Counted from the stretch's first letter, positions 9,248 to 17,524 are shown. The stretch is DNA of 64,000 nt from Cedecea neteri (GCF_000757825.1 NZ_CP009451.1:1054001-1118000), one strand, 5' to 3'. The notes: generated by a model from the sequence alone, not told the origin. Made by a program: numbers and translations.

Positions 9248-9700
9248 TCACTTTTTGCTTAGCATTGCCTGCAAATCCTGCTTAAGCGTCGACATCTTAT
9301 TTTCCACCTTCTCTTTACGTTCCGCGTCTTCAATCAGTTGAACAACGGTTTCTGAAAGCGTATTGCCCCGGCGCTGTGCCAGCGCGGCCAGACGCTGCCA
9401 GACAAGGTATTCAAGATCGATGGATTTCTTACGGGTATGCTGATGCTCGGCGTTAAAATGTCTTTTACGCCGGGCACGAATCGTCTGCTTCATGCGGTTA
9501 TGCAGCGCTGGGTTCATATGCTGATCGATCCAGCTCTGAACCAAAACAGGCACGTTCTCAAGCGTCAGGAGCTGCTCCACAGCCTCTTGTGCTGCACTGG
9601 CTTCGATGTATCGCGTGATTAACTCTCCTTCGCGATGCTTCTTCACCAGATACTTCCACTTCCAGCCGCTCTCGAGATTTTCCAACTGTTGATATTTCAT
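9248..9700 (-). CDS. matP: Ter macrodomain organiser MatP
   Basis: 150 residues, the same as E. coli. MatP binds matS sites in the terminus macrodomain, compacts that region and ties it to the division ring through ZapB. The N-terminal helical domain ([33 protein letters not shown]) is followed by a ribbon-helix-helix DNA-binding part ([49 protein letters not shown]) and a C-terminal coiled coil ([19 protein letters not shown]) that bridges dimers. It is transcribed divergently from lonH. I did not find a convincing matS site in this window. Confidence 0.98.
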   Translation of the reverse strand: MKYQQLENLESGWKWKYLVKKHREGELITRYIEASAAQEAVEQLLTLENVPVLVQSWIDQHMNPALHNRMKQTIRARRKRHFNAEHQHTRKKSIDLEYLVWQRLAALAQRRGNTLSETVVQLIEDAERKEKVENKMSTLKQDLQAMLSKK

Positions 9701-9834
9701 TGTGATCTCAGTGTGACCGCGTAACTTAGTTCAGAATAACAGTTTTTCCGCCATTCGCTGAACTGAAAATCAAAGCTGTGAGGGGGATAAAACTGTGATA
9801 CTGCTTTATCCGTGTGCTACCCGGACGATTCTTG

Positions 9835-9840
9835 TATAAT
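9835..9840 (+). promoter_or_regulatory. Probable lonH -10 element
   Basis: A perfect TATAAT lies 37 bases upstream of the TTG chosen as the lonH start. No good -35 is seen at the expected distance. Its position argues against an earlier ATG start at 9814, because that start would lie upstream of the transcription start. Confidence 0.55.
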
Positions 9841-9876
9841 CGCGCCTTTGACATCTCATTAAAAAATATAGCGACT

Positions 9877-11631
9877 TTGACGACTAATCGACTTGACTGG
9901 CGTGCCCTTGTGCCTGATACCGAAAGCTATCAGGAAATTTTTGCACAGCCTTATGATACCGACTCTGCCCCTCTTTCTGCGGTTCAACCTCGTTTACTTT
10001 ACGGGATTGAGCAACTCAACCTTTCCGTCTCTTCTGTCGATTTGATGCTGGTGAAAGCACCAGAAGAGCAAGAATACCTGGACCTTATCGCAGCAGCCGT
10101 TGAAGAAACGTGCGGTGAAGCCGAAGTGCTCACTGGCGGACATTACCTCATTGAAGGAAATCAGGTGACGCTGCGCCCTGCTGAGCAAGCCGACGACAAC
10201 TTCGCTTCCCGCGGAGAAGTTGTCGCTGCCGACTGGGTTGAAGCAGAACAGCTGTTCGGCTGCGTGCGTCAGTTTGCTGGCACGGTCACCCTTGAACCCG
10301 GACTGATTCACCGTGCCAACGGTGGCGTGCTCGTGCTGTCTCTGCGTAGCGTCCTTGCGCAACCCCTGCTGTGGCTGCGCCTTAAGCAGATGATGATCCA
10401 GGGCCGTTTTGACTGGATTTCACCAGACGAAACCCGCCCGCTGCCGGTCAAAATTCCTTCTCTGGCGCTCGACTTTAAATTGGTGCTGGTTGGCGAGCGC
10501 GATTCGCTGGCCGATTTCCAGGAAATGGAAATGGACCTCGCCTCTGCCGCTATCTACAGTGAATTTGAAGACAATCTGCAAATCGCCTCTGCAGACGAGA
10601 TGGCGCTTTGGTGTCAGTGGATCTACGCCATTGCCGAAAAGAAGTCTCTGCCAGCCCCCGCTGCAGATGCCTGGCAACCGCTGATTCGCGAAGCGGTGCG
10701 CTACACGGGCGATCAGGAAACATTACCGCTGTGCCCATCCTGGATTTCACGCCAGCTGCGTGAAGTTGCGCCATTTACCGAAGAAAACAGCTTCAACGCC
10801 GAACAGCTCCAGCAGATGCTCGAACAGCGTGAATGGCGTGAAGGTTTCCTGGCCGAGCGCATGCAGGATGAAATCCTGATGGAGCAGATCCTGATTGAAA
10901 CCGAAGGCGAAACGATCGGCCAGATTAACGCCCTGTCGGTGATTGAGTTCCCGGGTCACCCGCGTGCCTTTGGTGAACCTTCGCGCATTAGCTGCGTAGT
11001 TCACGTAGGCGACGGTGAGTTCACCGACGTTGAGCGTAAGGCGGAACTTGGCGGTAACATTCATGCCAAAGGGATGATGATCATGCAGGCGTTTCTGATG
11101 GCTGAGCTACAGCTCGACCAGCAGATCCCGTTCTCTGCATCGATCACTTTTGAGCAGTCCTACAGCGAAGTAGACGGCGATAGCGCCTCGATGGCGGAAC
11201 TGTGCGCGCTGATAAGCGCCCTGGCCAATGTCCCGATTTATCAGCACATCGCGATAACCGGCTCGGTCGATCAGTTTGGCCGCGTTCAACCTGTTGGCGG
11301 ACTGAACGAAAAAATCGAAGGGTTCTTCCGCATTTGCCAGCAGCGTGAGTTCAATGGAGCTCAGGGCGTAATTATTCCGTTGGCGAACGTACGCCACCTG
11401 TCGCTGCATAAAGATGTTCTGGAGGCCGTCGAGCAAAATAAATTCTCGATTTGGGCTATTGACGACGTGGCCGATGCCCTGCCGTTATTGACCAATCTCC
11501 CGTGGGATGGCGAAGGGCAAAACACCCTGATGCGTGCGGTGCAGGAGCGTATTGCTCAGGCTTCGGCGCCGGATGTTCGTCAACGCTTTCCGTGGCCGCT
11601 ACGCTGGCTCAACTGGTTCAACCACAACTGA
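9877..11631 (+). CDS. lonH: Lon-like protease LonH (YcbZ)
   Basis: 584 residues (E. coli 586), a cytoplasmic protein with a C-terminal Lon-type Ser-Lys protease domain. The catalytic dyad is likely Ser438 in VDGDSASMAEL and Lys479 in GLNEKIEGFF. The N-terminal two-thirds resembles an AAA+ module, but I see no Walker A motif, so ATP hydrolysis is doubtful. I placed the start at the TTG at 9877, because the homologous N-terminus aligns there (TTNRLDWRALVPDTESYQEIFAQP) and a TATAAT lies just upstream. The ribosome site is poor. The 3' end carries a FadR site for fabA. Confidence 0.9.
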   Translation: MTTNRLDWRALVPDTESYQEIFAQPYDTDSAPLSAVQPRLLYGIEQLNLSVSSVDLMLVKAPEEQEYLDLIAAAVEETCGEAEVLTGGHYLIEGNQVTLRPAEQADDNFASRGEVVAADWVEAEQLFGCVRQFAGTVTLEPGLIHRANGGVLVLSLRSVLAQPLLWLRLKQMMIQGRFDWISPDETRPLPVKIPSLALDFKLVLVGERDSLADFQEMEMDLASAAIYSEFEDNLQIASADEMALWCQWIYAIAEKKSLPAPAADAWQPLIREAVRYTGDQETLPLCPSWISRQLREVAPFTEENSFNAEQLQQMLEQREWREGFLAERMQDEILMEQILIETEGETIGQINALSVIEFPGHPRAFGEPSRISCVVHVGDGEFTDVERKAELGGNIHAKGMMIMQAFLMAELQLDQQIPFSASITFEQSYSEVDGDSASMAELCALISALANVPIYQHIAITGSVDQFGRVQPVGGLNEKIEGFFRICQQREFNGAQGVIIPLANVRHLSLHKDVLEAVEQNKFSIWAIDDVADALPLLTNLPWDGEGQNTLMRAVQERIAQASAPDVRQRFPWPLRWLNWFNHN

Positions 11632-11642
11632 TCGGACTTGTT
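11626..11642 (+). promoter_or_regulatory. FadR operator of fabA
   Basis: AACTGATCGGACTTGTT matches the FadR site known upstream of E. coli fabA and overlaps the lonH stop codon. In E. coli, FadR without acyl-CoA activates fabA from here. That role is inferred from homology. Confidence 0.8.
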
Positions 11643-11643
11643 G

Positions 11644-11661
11644 AGCGTACACGTGTTAGCT
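11644..11661 (+). promoter_or_regulatory. FabR operator of fabA
   Basis: AGCGTACACGTGTTAGCT is an imperfect palindrome identical to the FabR site I know from E. coli fabA. It begins two bases after the FadR site. FabR represses unsaturated fatty-acid synthesis in response to acyl chains, so activator and repressor sites sit side by side. Confidence 0.8.
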
Positions 11662-11699
11662 AACCTGCGTGCTTCATTATAAAAAGGCTTACTGTAGAC

Positions 11700-12218
11700 A
11701 TGGTAGATAAACGCGAATCCTATACGAAAGAAGATCTTCTTGCCTCTGGTCGTGGCGAACTGTTTGGCGCTGAAGGCCCACGGTTACCCGCGCCTCCAAT
11801 GCTGATGATGGACCGCGTGGTCAAAATGACCGAAGACGGCGGTAACTTCGATAAAGGTTACGTTGAAGCAGAATTAGATATCACCCCTGACCTGTGGTTC
11901 TTTGCTTGCCACTTTATTGGCGATCCGGTGATGCCTGGCTGCCTGGGCCTGGATGCCATGTGGCAGCTGGTTGGGTTCTACCTCGGCTGGCTCGGCGGCG
12001 AAGGTAAAGGCCGTGCGCTGGGCGTAGGTGAAGTCAAACTGGCAGGGCAAATCCTGCCAACGGCGAAAAAAGTCAGCTACCGCATTCACTTTAAGCGCGT
12101 TATCAACCGTCGCCTGATCATGGGCATGGCCGATGGCGAAGTGCTGGTTGATGGCCGCGTGATCTACACCGCCACCGACATGAAAGTGGGTCTGTTCAAA
12201 GACACGACTGCTTTCTAA
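11700..12218 (+). CDS. fabA: 3-hydroxydecanoyl-ACP dehydratase/isomerase
   Basis: 172 residues, the same as E. coli. FabA dehydrates 3-hydroxydecanoyl-ACP and isomerises the product to cis-3-decenoyl-ACP, the branch point for unsaturated fatty acids. The single hot-dog fold carries the catalytic His at codon 71 ([19 protein letters not shown]) and the conserved Asp in GLDAMWQ near residue 85. The gene has its own regulated upstream region (FadR and FabR sites) and its own terminator, so it is probably monocistronic. Confidence 0.99.
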   Translation: MVDKRESYTKEDLLASGRGELFGAEGPRLPAPPMLMMDRVVKMTEDGGNFDKGYVEAELDITPDLWFFACHFIGDPVMPGCLGLDAMWQLVGFYLGWLGGEGKGRALGVGEVKLAGQILPTAKKVSYRIHFKRVINRRLIMGMADGEVLVDGRVIYTATDMKVGLFKDTTAF

Positions 12219-12243
12219 TACGCCATTATCAGGCTTTACCTCT

Positions 12244-12276
12244 AAGGCATCCATTGTTCGCACTGGGTGCCTTTTT
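12244..12276 (+). terminator. fabA terminator
   Basis: AAGGCATCC ... GGGTGCCTT stem (one G-T pair) followed by a T-rich tail, 26 bases after the fabA stop. Confidence 0.85.
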
Positions 12277-12382
12277 GTTTTTTGTTGAGGCAGATCCTTA
12301 AATTTCCGTCGTGGTTTTTATGGTGTTAATTGCTTAAACAACGTTCGAAATCACAAATCGCGAAGATAGAAAACTCACCCTC

Positions 12383-12410
12383 TTGCCTGAAAAACGTTAT
12401 GCGTTATGTT
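12383..12410 (+). promoter_or_regulatory. Possible promoter of the ABC transporter operon
   Basis: TTGCCT (12383-12388), a 16-base spacer and TATGTT (12405-12410) lie about 40 bases before the binding-protein start. I see no Fur-like box in the 231-base spacer, which weakens an iron-transport reading. A short direct repeat GTTATGCGTTATGTT overlaps the -10. Confidence 0.4.
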
Positions 12411-12449
12411 GATTTTTAGTTTCTCAAATGTAACTAGGGGTTAACAATA

Positions 12450-13538
12450 ATGTCGAATAAGTTACGTGTCTCTCTCCTTGCTTCTGCCGTGCTGTGCTCT
12501 ACCTCCGCGTTTTCTGCCGTGCCGCAGGGCTATCCGGCTGATTATCAGAAAATCATTGATGCCGCGACCAAAGAAGGCAAAGTGGTGCTCTACTCCACCA
12601 CCGACACCAAAACCGCCTCGCCGCTGATTCAAGGCTTTGAGGCCGCTTATCCGGGTATCAAGGTGGAATATAACGACATGAACAGCACCGAGCTGTATAA
12701 CCGTTATATCAGCGAGCAGGCCGCAGGCGGTACCAGCGGGGACGTAGTCTGGAGCTCTTCGATGGACACTGCTCTGAAGCTCGCCACCGACTATGCCCAG
12801 GAGTACAAATCCCCCGAACAAGGTCAGTTGCCTAAGTGGGCGGTATGGAAAGACAAGGCGTACGGCACCACCTACGAGCCGGTTATTTTTATCTATAACA
12901 AACGCCTGATCCCGGCCAACGAAGTGCCTGAAAGCCACGAGGCGCTGGCGAAACTCATCGCCAGCCAGCCGGATAAATTCAGCAAAAAAGTCACCACTTA
13001 CGATATCGAAAAATCCGGTCTTGGCTTTATGCTTTCCGTTCAGGACTACAAGGCCGACCCAAACTACTTCAAAACTCTGGCCGCTGTGGCGAAAGGTGGT
13101 CTTTCGGTCCAGTCCTCAACCGGGACGATGATGGAGCGCGTTTCCTCTGGCGAGAACCTGATTGGTTTCAACATCCTGGGCTCCTACGCAGAAGCACGCG
13201 CCAAAACGGACACCTCCCTCGGCATTGCTTATCCGAAGGACTATACCCTGGTGCTGTCACGCGTATCGTTTATCAGCAGTGAAGCCAAAAACAGCAACGC
13301 GGCGAAGCTGTGGATTGACTACGTGCTGTCAGAGAAAGGGCAAAATATTCTCGCCAACCAGGCTGACATTCCGTCCATTCGCAATGATATCGACGGTGAC
13401 AACGACATCGACGGTATGACTAAGAAGCTCGGTAACGCGCTTAAACCAATCCCTGTTGATGAAACCCTGCTGGAATACCTGCAGCAGAAAAAACGTCTGG
13501 ACTACATCAAGCAGTGGCGCGAAGCCGCCGCGAAATAA
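12450..13538 (+). CDS. ABC importer periplasmic binding protein (AfuA/COG1840-like)
   Basis: 362 residues with a Sec signal peptide (MSNKLRVSLLASAVLCSTSAFSA) and a type II periplasmic binding fold typical of the ferric-iron/AfuA group: KVVLYSTTDTKTASPLIQGFEAAYPGIKVEY, then SGDVVWSSSMDTALKL and GTTYEPVIFIYNKRL. The paired tyrosines that bind iron in FbpA are not obvious; the corresponding stretch reads GSYAEARAK. Substrates of related proteins include ferric iron, sugar phosphates and aminoethylphosphonate, so I leave the substrate open. The gene is 88 bases upstream of a fused permease gene and an ATPase gene. No counterpart lies between fabA and rmf in E. coli K-12. Confidence 0.85.
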   Translation: MSNKLRVSLLASAVLCSTSAFSAVPQGYPADYQKIIDAATKEGKVVLYSTTDTKTASPLIQGFEAAYPGIKVEYNDMNSTELYNRYISEQAAGGTSGDVVWSSSMDTALKLATDYAQEYKSPEQGQLPKWAVWKDKAYGTTYEPVIFIYNKRLIPANEVPESHEALAKLIASQPDKFSKKVTTYDIEKSGLGFMLSVQDYKADPNYFKTLAAVAKGGLSVQSSTGTMMERVSSGENLIGFNILGSYAEARAKTDTSLGIAYPKDYTLVLSRVSFISSEAKNSNAAKLWIDYVLSEKGQNILANQADIPSIRNDIDGDNDIDGMTKKLGNALKPIPVDETLLEYLQQKKRLDYIKQWREAAAK

Positions 13539-13547
13539 TCCTTTGAT

Positions 13548-13572
13548 GAGGCGCACCATCCGGCTGCGCCTC
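13548..13572 (+). other. Intergenic hairpin between binding protein and permease
   Basis: GAGGCGCA (13548-13555) and TGCGCCTC (13565-13572) form a perfect 8-base stem with a 9-base loop, 10 bases after the binding-protein stop. No T-run follows, so it is probably not a terminator. A hairpin here could protect the upstream message and allow more binding protein than permease, as known for the malE-malF junction. This is inference. Confidence 0.6.
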
Positions 13573-13626
13573 GCTTAACCCGAACACATTAGGCTATTCA
13601 GGCTTACTGACCTGAGGGATCGTTAC

Positions 13627-15396
13627 ATGGATGCATTACGCAGAAAGTGGCAGAGCCTGCCGCGCGGCATCGTGGTGCTGATAACGGCGCTGGTTATCTA
13701 TATTCCGCTGTCGTTTATCGTTATACAGAGTTTTCTCTCGGCCCCGTTCTTCTCGCCGTCGAAAGAGTGGAGCCTCGAATCTTTTGAGTTTATTTTCACC
13801 GACTCTGATTTTTACCTGGCGCTGAAAAGCGGTTTTATTCTGGCTTTTGGCCTGGTGATTATTGCCATCCCGCTGGGCGGCATTCTGGCTTTCCTGATGG
13901 TTCGTACCGACCTGCCCGGCAGGCGGATCATTGAGCCGCTGATTCTGGTGCCTATCTTCGTATCTCCTATGGTGCTGGGATTCGGCTACGTGGTGGCCGC
14001 AGGCCCGGTCGGTTTCTTCTCTCTGTGGGCTCAGTCGCTGCTCGGCTTCGTGCCGTGGAATATCTACGACATGTCGAGCATCGTGGTGATTGCCGGCCTG
14101 ACGCACGTTCCCCATGCTTATCTCTACATCTCCTCGGCCCTGCGTAGCGTAGGGTCTGATGTGGAAGAAGCGGCCCGTACCGCAGGCGCAACGCCGCTTC
14201 AGGTCATGACCGCCGTTAGCCTGCCGATGGTGCGCCCGGCGATGCTTTACGCAACCGTCCTGCTGTTTTTCCTTGGGCTGGAAGTTTTCGGCCTGATGCT
14301 CGTCCTGGGCGACCCGGAAGGCAACATGGTGCTGGCGACTTACCTCTACAAGCTCACCAATAAGCTCGGCACGCCGTCTTATCACCTGATGGCCGCCGTC
14401 GCCGTGGTGCTGATTTGTATCACCATCCCGCTGGTGATGCTGCAGCGCCGCCTGATGCGCACCGCGAACCGCTTTGTGACCGTCAAAGGCAAAGCCTCCC
14501 AGGCGCGAGCCTTGCCGCTCGGGAAATGGCGTTGGGTCGCAGGTGCAGTCGTGGCTTTCTGGCTGACCGTCACCATCGGCGTGCCGCTGATTGGCGTCAT
14601 CCTGCGCGCCTTTATTTCCAACTGGGGCGTGGGCGTTTCGCTGTGGGATGAACTGTCGCTGAACACCTTCCGTACCATCTGGGAACAGCCCAACCTGCTG
14701 CGAGCCATCGTCAACTCTATGGCGATTGGCGTCATCGGCGGTGCGCTGGCGGTGGTCTGCTACCTGTTTATCGGCATCGCCATGCACAGAAAGCCGGATA
14801 ACGTCACCCGCTTCCTCGACTACAGCGTACTGGTGCCACGTGCAGTACCTGGCCTGCTGGCTGGCCTGGCCTTCCTGTGGGTGTTCTTATTCCTGCCTAT
14901 GTGGCTCGATAACGCTCTGAAATCCGGCTGGCTTTCCGGCATGCCGTGGTCCCAGTGGCTGCGGGATAATCTCATCGTCTGGTTGCGTTCACTACGCAGC
15001 ACGATATTCAGCGTCTGGCTGGCCTATACCGTCGTGTGGATGGCCTATGGGCTGCGCCTTATCTCCTCCACTCTTCTGCAGGTTGGGCCGGAGCTGGAGG
15101 AAGCCGCTCGCAGCACCGGGGCAACCCGAGGGCAAATCACCCGCCACGTTACTATACCGCTGTCACGCTACGGCCTGATTGGCTCATGGCTGCTGATGTT
15201 CTTGATCTTCGAGCGTGAATATTCCACCGGCGTCTATTTGCTTTCACCCGGCACCGAAACCATCGGCTCAATGCTGGTTTCGCTGTGGGCCGCGGGCGCC
15301 ATTGATATCGTCGCCGCACTTTCGTTTATCAATATTCTGTTCGTGGTGTTAGGGCTCGGCATTGCCCTTCGTTTTGGAGTGAAATTACATGATTGA
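13627..15396 (+). CDS. ABC importer permease, fused two-domain (FbpB-like)
   Basis: 589-residue inner-membrane permease with two tandem BPD_transp_1 domains. Each half has its own EAA loop, the contact point for the ATPase: DVEEAARTAGATPLQV near residues 178-195 and ELEEAARSTGATRGQI near 489-505. About twelve hydrophobic segments are visible, in two blocks separated near residues 285-305. This fusion is typical of the FbpB/AfuB branch of importers. The gene lies between the binding-protein and ATPase genes and overlaps the latter by 8 bases, so a complete importer is encoded. The substrate is unknown. Confidence 0.88.
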   Translation: MDALRRKWQSLPRGIVVLITALVIYIPLSFIVIQSFLSAPFFSPSKEWSLESFEFIFTDSDFYLALKSGFILAFGLVIIAIPLGGILAFLMVRTDLPGRRIIEPLILVPIFVSPMVLGFGYVVAAGPVGFFSLWAQSLLGFVPWNIYDMSSIVVIAGLTHVPHAYLYISSALRSVGSDVEEAARTAGATPLQVMTAVSLPMVRPAMLYATVLLFFLGLEVFGLMLVLGDPEGNMVLATYLYKLTNKLGTPSYHLMAAVAVVLICITIPLVMLQRRLMRTANRFVTVKGKASQARALPLGKWRWVAGAVVAFWLTVTIGVPLIGVILRAFISNWGVGVSLWDELSLNTFRTIWEQPNLLRAIVNSMAIGVIGGALAVVCYLFIGIAMHRKPDNVTRFLDYSVLVPRAVPGLLAGLAFLWVFLFLPMWLDNALKSGWLSGMPWSQWLRDNLIVWLRSLRSTIFSVWLAYTVVWMAYGLRLISSTLLQVGPELEEAARSTGATRGQITRHVTIPLSRYGLIGSWLLMFLIFEREYSTGVYLLSPGTETIGSMLVSLWAAGAIDIVAALSFINILFVVLGLGIALRFGVKLHD

Positions 15397-16459
15397 GTTA
15401 TCGGTCGAGAACCTGCACTTAACCTACGGCGACAACCCTGTGCTGAAAGGCGTTTCCATGGATCTCAAACGCGGTGAGGTCGTCTCACTGCTCGGTCCTT
15501 CGGGCAGCGGCAAAACCACGCTGCTGCGCGCCGTCGCCGGGCTGGAAAAGCCCACTCAGGGCGTGATTGTTATCGGCAAAAGCAACGTTTACGACGGTGC
15601 GTCACGCAAAGAGATCCCGGCGGAGGAACGTAACCTGGGGCTGGTATTCCAGTCTTATGCCCTGTGGCCACACAAAACGGTATTCGAAAACGTCGCCTAT
15701 CCGCTAAAGCTGCGTAAAGTGGCGACGGCGGAAATCAACCAGCGGGTACAGGCGGTTTTGGATCAGCTGGGCCTGGGTCACCTCGGCCAGCGCCATCCTT
15801 ATCAACTTTCCGGCGGGCAGCAGCAGCGCGTGGCGATTGGCCGGGCGCTGGTTTATAACCCACCGGTGATTTTGCTGGATGAGCCGCTTTCCAACCTGGA
15901 TGCGAAGCTGCGCGAAGAGGCTCGCGTCTTCCTGCGTGAACTGATTATCAAGCTCGGCCTGTCAGCGCTGATGGTTACCCACGACCAGAACGAAGCGATG
16001 GCGATTTCCGACCGTATCCTGCTGCTGAATAACGGCAAAATCGAACAGCAGGGTACGCCGCAGGAAATGTATGGCTCGCCGCAAACGCTCTTTACCGCCG
16101 AGTTTATGGGCAGCAACAACCGCCTGAACGGCAAGGTGACCGAGGTTCGCGACGGCAAAGCGCGTATCGAAGGCAGCGACTGGGCGCTCTGGGGCAAAGC
16201 AGGCGCCGGCGTAGTGGCCGGGCAGGAAGCCACGGCGGTGATTCGCGTTGAGCGCGTGCGTATTGCAGACCAGCCGGGAGAAAACGGCATGACGCTGCCG
16301 CTATTGACCAGCATGTATTTGGGTGACCGCTGGGAGTATTTATTCCGCACCGCTGGGGATGATTTCGTTATCCGCGCCTACGGCAATGAAATGCGTGACG
16401 CTCAACCTCATCATCTACAGCTGCCCGAACAGCACGTCTGGATTTTCCCCAAACCCTGA
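15389..16459 (+). CDS. ABC importer ATPase (FbpC/PotA-like)
   Basis: 356 residues. An ABC ATPase domain fills residues 1-235: Walker A LGPSGSGKTTLL, Q-loop LVFQSYALWPHKTVFENV, signature LSGGQQQRVAIGRAL, Walker B VILLDEPLSNLD and switch His in LMVTHDQNEAM. A C-terminal TOBE-like regulatory domain follows (about 245-356). The start ATG is inside the end of the permease gene (8-base overlap), implying translational coupling. Architecture and length are those of importers for ferric iron, polyamines, sugars or phosphonates, which cannot be separated from sequence alone. It is the last gene of the accessory operon and is followed by a strong terminator. Confidence 0.9.
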   Translation: MIELSVENLHLTYGDNPVLKGVSMDLKRGEVVSLLGPSGSGKTTLLRAVAGLEKPTQGVIVIGKSNVYDGASRKEIPAEERNLGLVFQSYALWPHKTVFENVAYPLKLRKVATAEINQRVQAVLDQLGLGHLGQRHPYQLSGGQQQRVAIGRALVYNPPVILLDEPLSNLDAKLREEARVFLRELIIKLGLSALMVTHDQNEAMAISDRILLLNNGKIEQQGTPQEMYGSPQTLFTAEFMGSNNRLNGKVTEVRDGKARIEGSDWALWGKAGAGVVAGQEATAVIRVERVRIADQPGENGMTLPLLTSMYLGDRWEYLFRTAGDDFVIRAYGNEMRDAQPHHLQLPEQHVWIFPKP

Positions 16460-16485
16460 TTGATTTTACAAGGGTCCAAAAAGGC

Positions 16486-16515
16486 GAAACCTCCGCATGG
16501 CGGAGGTTTCTTTTT
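16486..16515. terminator. Bidirectional terminator between ABC operon and rmf
   Basis: GAAACCTCCGC-ATG-GCGGAGGTTTC, an 11-base perfect stem with T-rich tails on both strands (tttttc on +, cctttttgg on -). It can end both the transporter operon and the convergent rmf gene. Confidence 0.92.
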
Positions 16516-16530
16516 CTAAAGAGACAGTGA

Positions 16531-16698
16531 TTACGCAGTAACCGCCCTGTCTTCCATGGCTTCTCGCCAGCCTCCCATCCAGTAGGACCTCTGATTCAGA
16601 GTCTGATATGGACAAATCTCTTTTGAGCGTCCGGCGATGCCTGCCTGATAACCACGTTGATGTGCCCGTTCCAGGCGATCTCGTTTTTGTCTCTTCAT
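16531..16698 (-). CDS. rmf: Ribosome modulation factor RMF
   Basis: A 55-residue protein too short for many gene finders. It reads MKRQKRDRLERAHQRGYQAG, then IAGRSKEICPYQTLNQRSYW, then MGGWREAMEDRAVTA, and is almost identical to E. coli RMF in length and sequence. RMF binds the 30S subunit near the anti-Shine-Dalgarno region and pairs 70S ribosomes into inactive 100S dimers in stationary phase. The product is highly basic, as expected. A longer overlapping reading frame on the same strand is out of frame and has no family match. In E. coli the gene is induced by ppGpp and cAMP-CRP; I could not assign those sites here. Confidence 0.97.
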   Translation of the reverse strand: MKRQKRDRLERAHQRGYQAGIAGRSKEICPYQTLNQRSYWMGGWREAMEDRAVTA

Positions 16699-16892
16699 GC
16701 CTCGTTTCCCTCATTACATTGTCTGGTGGAAAAGAAAACAGTGATTACAAAATGTGCAACCACGGATAAGCAATAACGCGAAATCCGAAGAGCGTCAATG
16801 CGCAAAATTCACGCCAATGTCATATTCCTGCGCTATTCTGGTTATCTTTTCGGCAAAAAGTCAGGCTATCCTGCGGCTAACCGGTTCACAAA

Positions 16893-16936
16893 AAAAGAAA
16901 AGCTGCGACCACCCGACGGTGAAAATCGCAGCTTTT
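16893..16936 (-). terminator. pqi operon terminator
   Basis: AAAAGCTGCGA (16898-16908) pairs with TCGCAGCTTTT (16926-16936). On the minus strand the stem is followed by TCTTTTTTT. It lies 21 bases after the pqiC stop. Confidence 0.9.
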
Positions 16937-16957
16937 TTGTACCAATCATTTTACCTA

Positions 16958-17524
16958 TTAATTAAGGCGTGTGAGCTCCGAAGCGATACTCTTCGCTTCC
17001 TGCTGCCAGCCCTGAGCCAGGGTTTTCACCATCGCATCGTAGCCGTCATCCTGCTGCTTCAGTTCGATATGGAACGGACGTTTGATTATCTCGCCCTGGC
17101 GCTTCAGCAGCCACTCTCCGCTGACAATTACCTTGCCGTCGTAGCGACCGTGGAAGCCGGTCACGTTCATGCTTAGCGCTTCCTGATCGTTACCTAAAGG
17201 CTGGGAAGCAACAACCCAGCCCGGCAGCGCGCTGCTGAGGTTACTCACCAGCGTATTACGTAGCTGCTGGTCCAGCGGGCTGGCCCACAGATTACTGGTT
17301 GCAATGACGTACTGCACATCGGTCGTCTGGTAAACCACCCCGGTGCCCGCCAGGAAATCAGGGACCGTAATCTGATCGACCCACAGTAAGTGGCTTCCAG
17401 GCTGGCTCACGGCCTGCATAACAGGCTGTGAGCTTTGCGGCAGCTGATAGTACGTCTTGCCGTTATCGCTGCCGCTACAGGCAGACAGCGTCAATACGGC
17501 GGCTAGCGTGAGCCACTTTTTCAT
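16958..17524 (-). CDS. pqiC: Outer-membrane lipoprotein PqiC
   Basis: 188 residues with a lipoprotein signal and lipobox (MKKWLTLAAVLTLSAC, Cys16 lipidated). It belongs to the ABC-type transport auxiliary lipoprotein family. PqiC sits in the outer membrane and meets the tip of the PqiB needle, completing a bridge for lipid movement across the periplasm. Its start overlaps the pqiB stop by 4 bases (ATGA), showing coupling. It is the last gene of pqiABC. Confidence 0.95.
   Translation of the reverse strand: MKKWLTLAAVLTLSACSGSDNGKTYYQLPQSSQPVMQAVSQPGSHLLWVDQITVPDFLAGTGVVYQTTDVQYVIATSNLWASPLDQQLRNTLVSNLSSALPGWVVASQPLGNDQEALSMNVTGFHGRYDGKVIVSGEWLLKRQGEIIKRPFHIELKQQDDGYDAMVKTLAQGWQQEAKSIASELTRLN

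Noticed and set aside
9248..9700. matS sites near matP
   Set aside because: I looked for GTGAC-N3-GTCAC-like motifs by eye and saw no convincing match. The region is expected to lie outside or at the edge of the terminus domain.
13636..14787. 383-codon open frame opposite the ABC permease gene
   Set aside because: The translation is dominated by His, Arg, Gln and Asp, the mirror image of a hydrophobic membrane protein. It is not a plausible protein.
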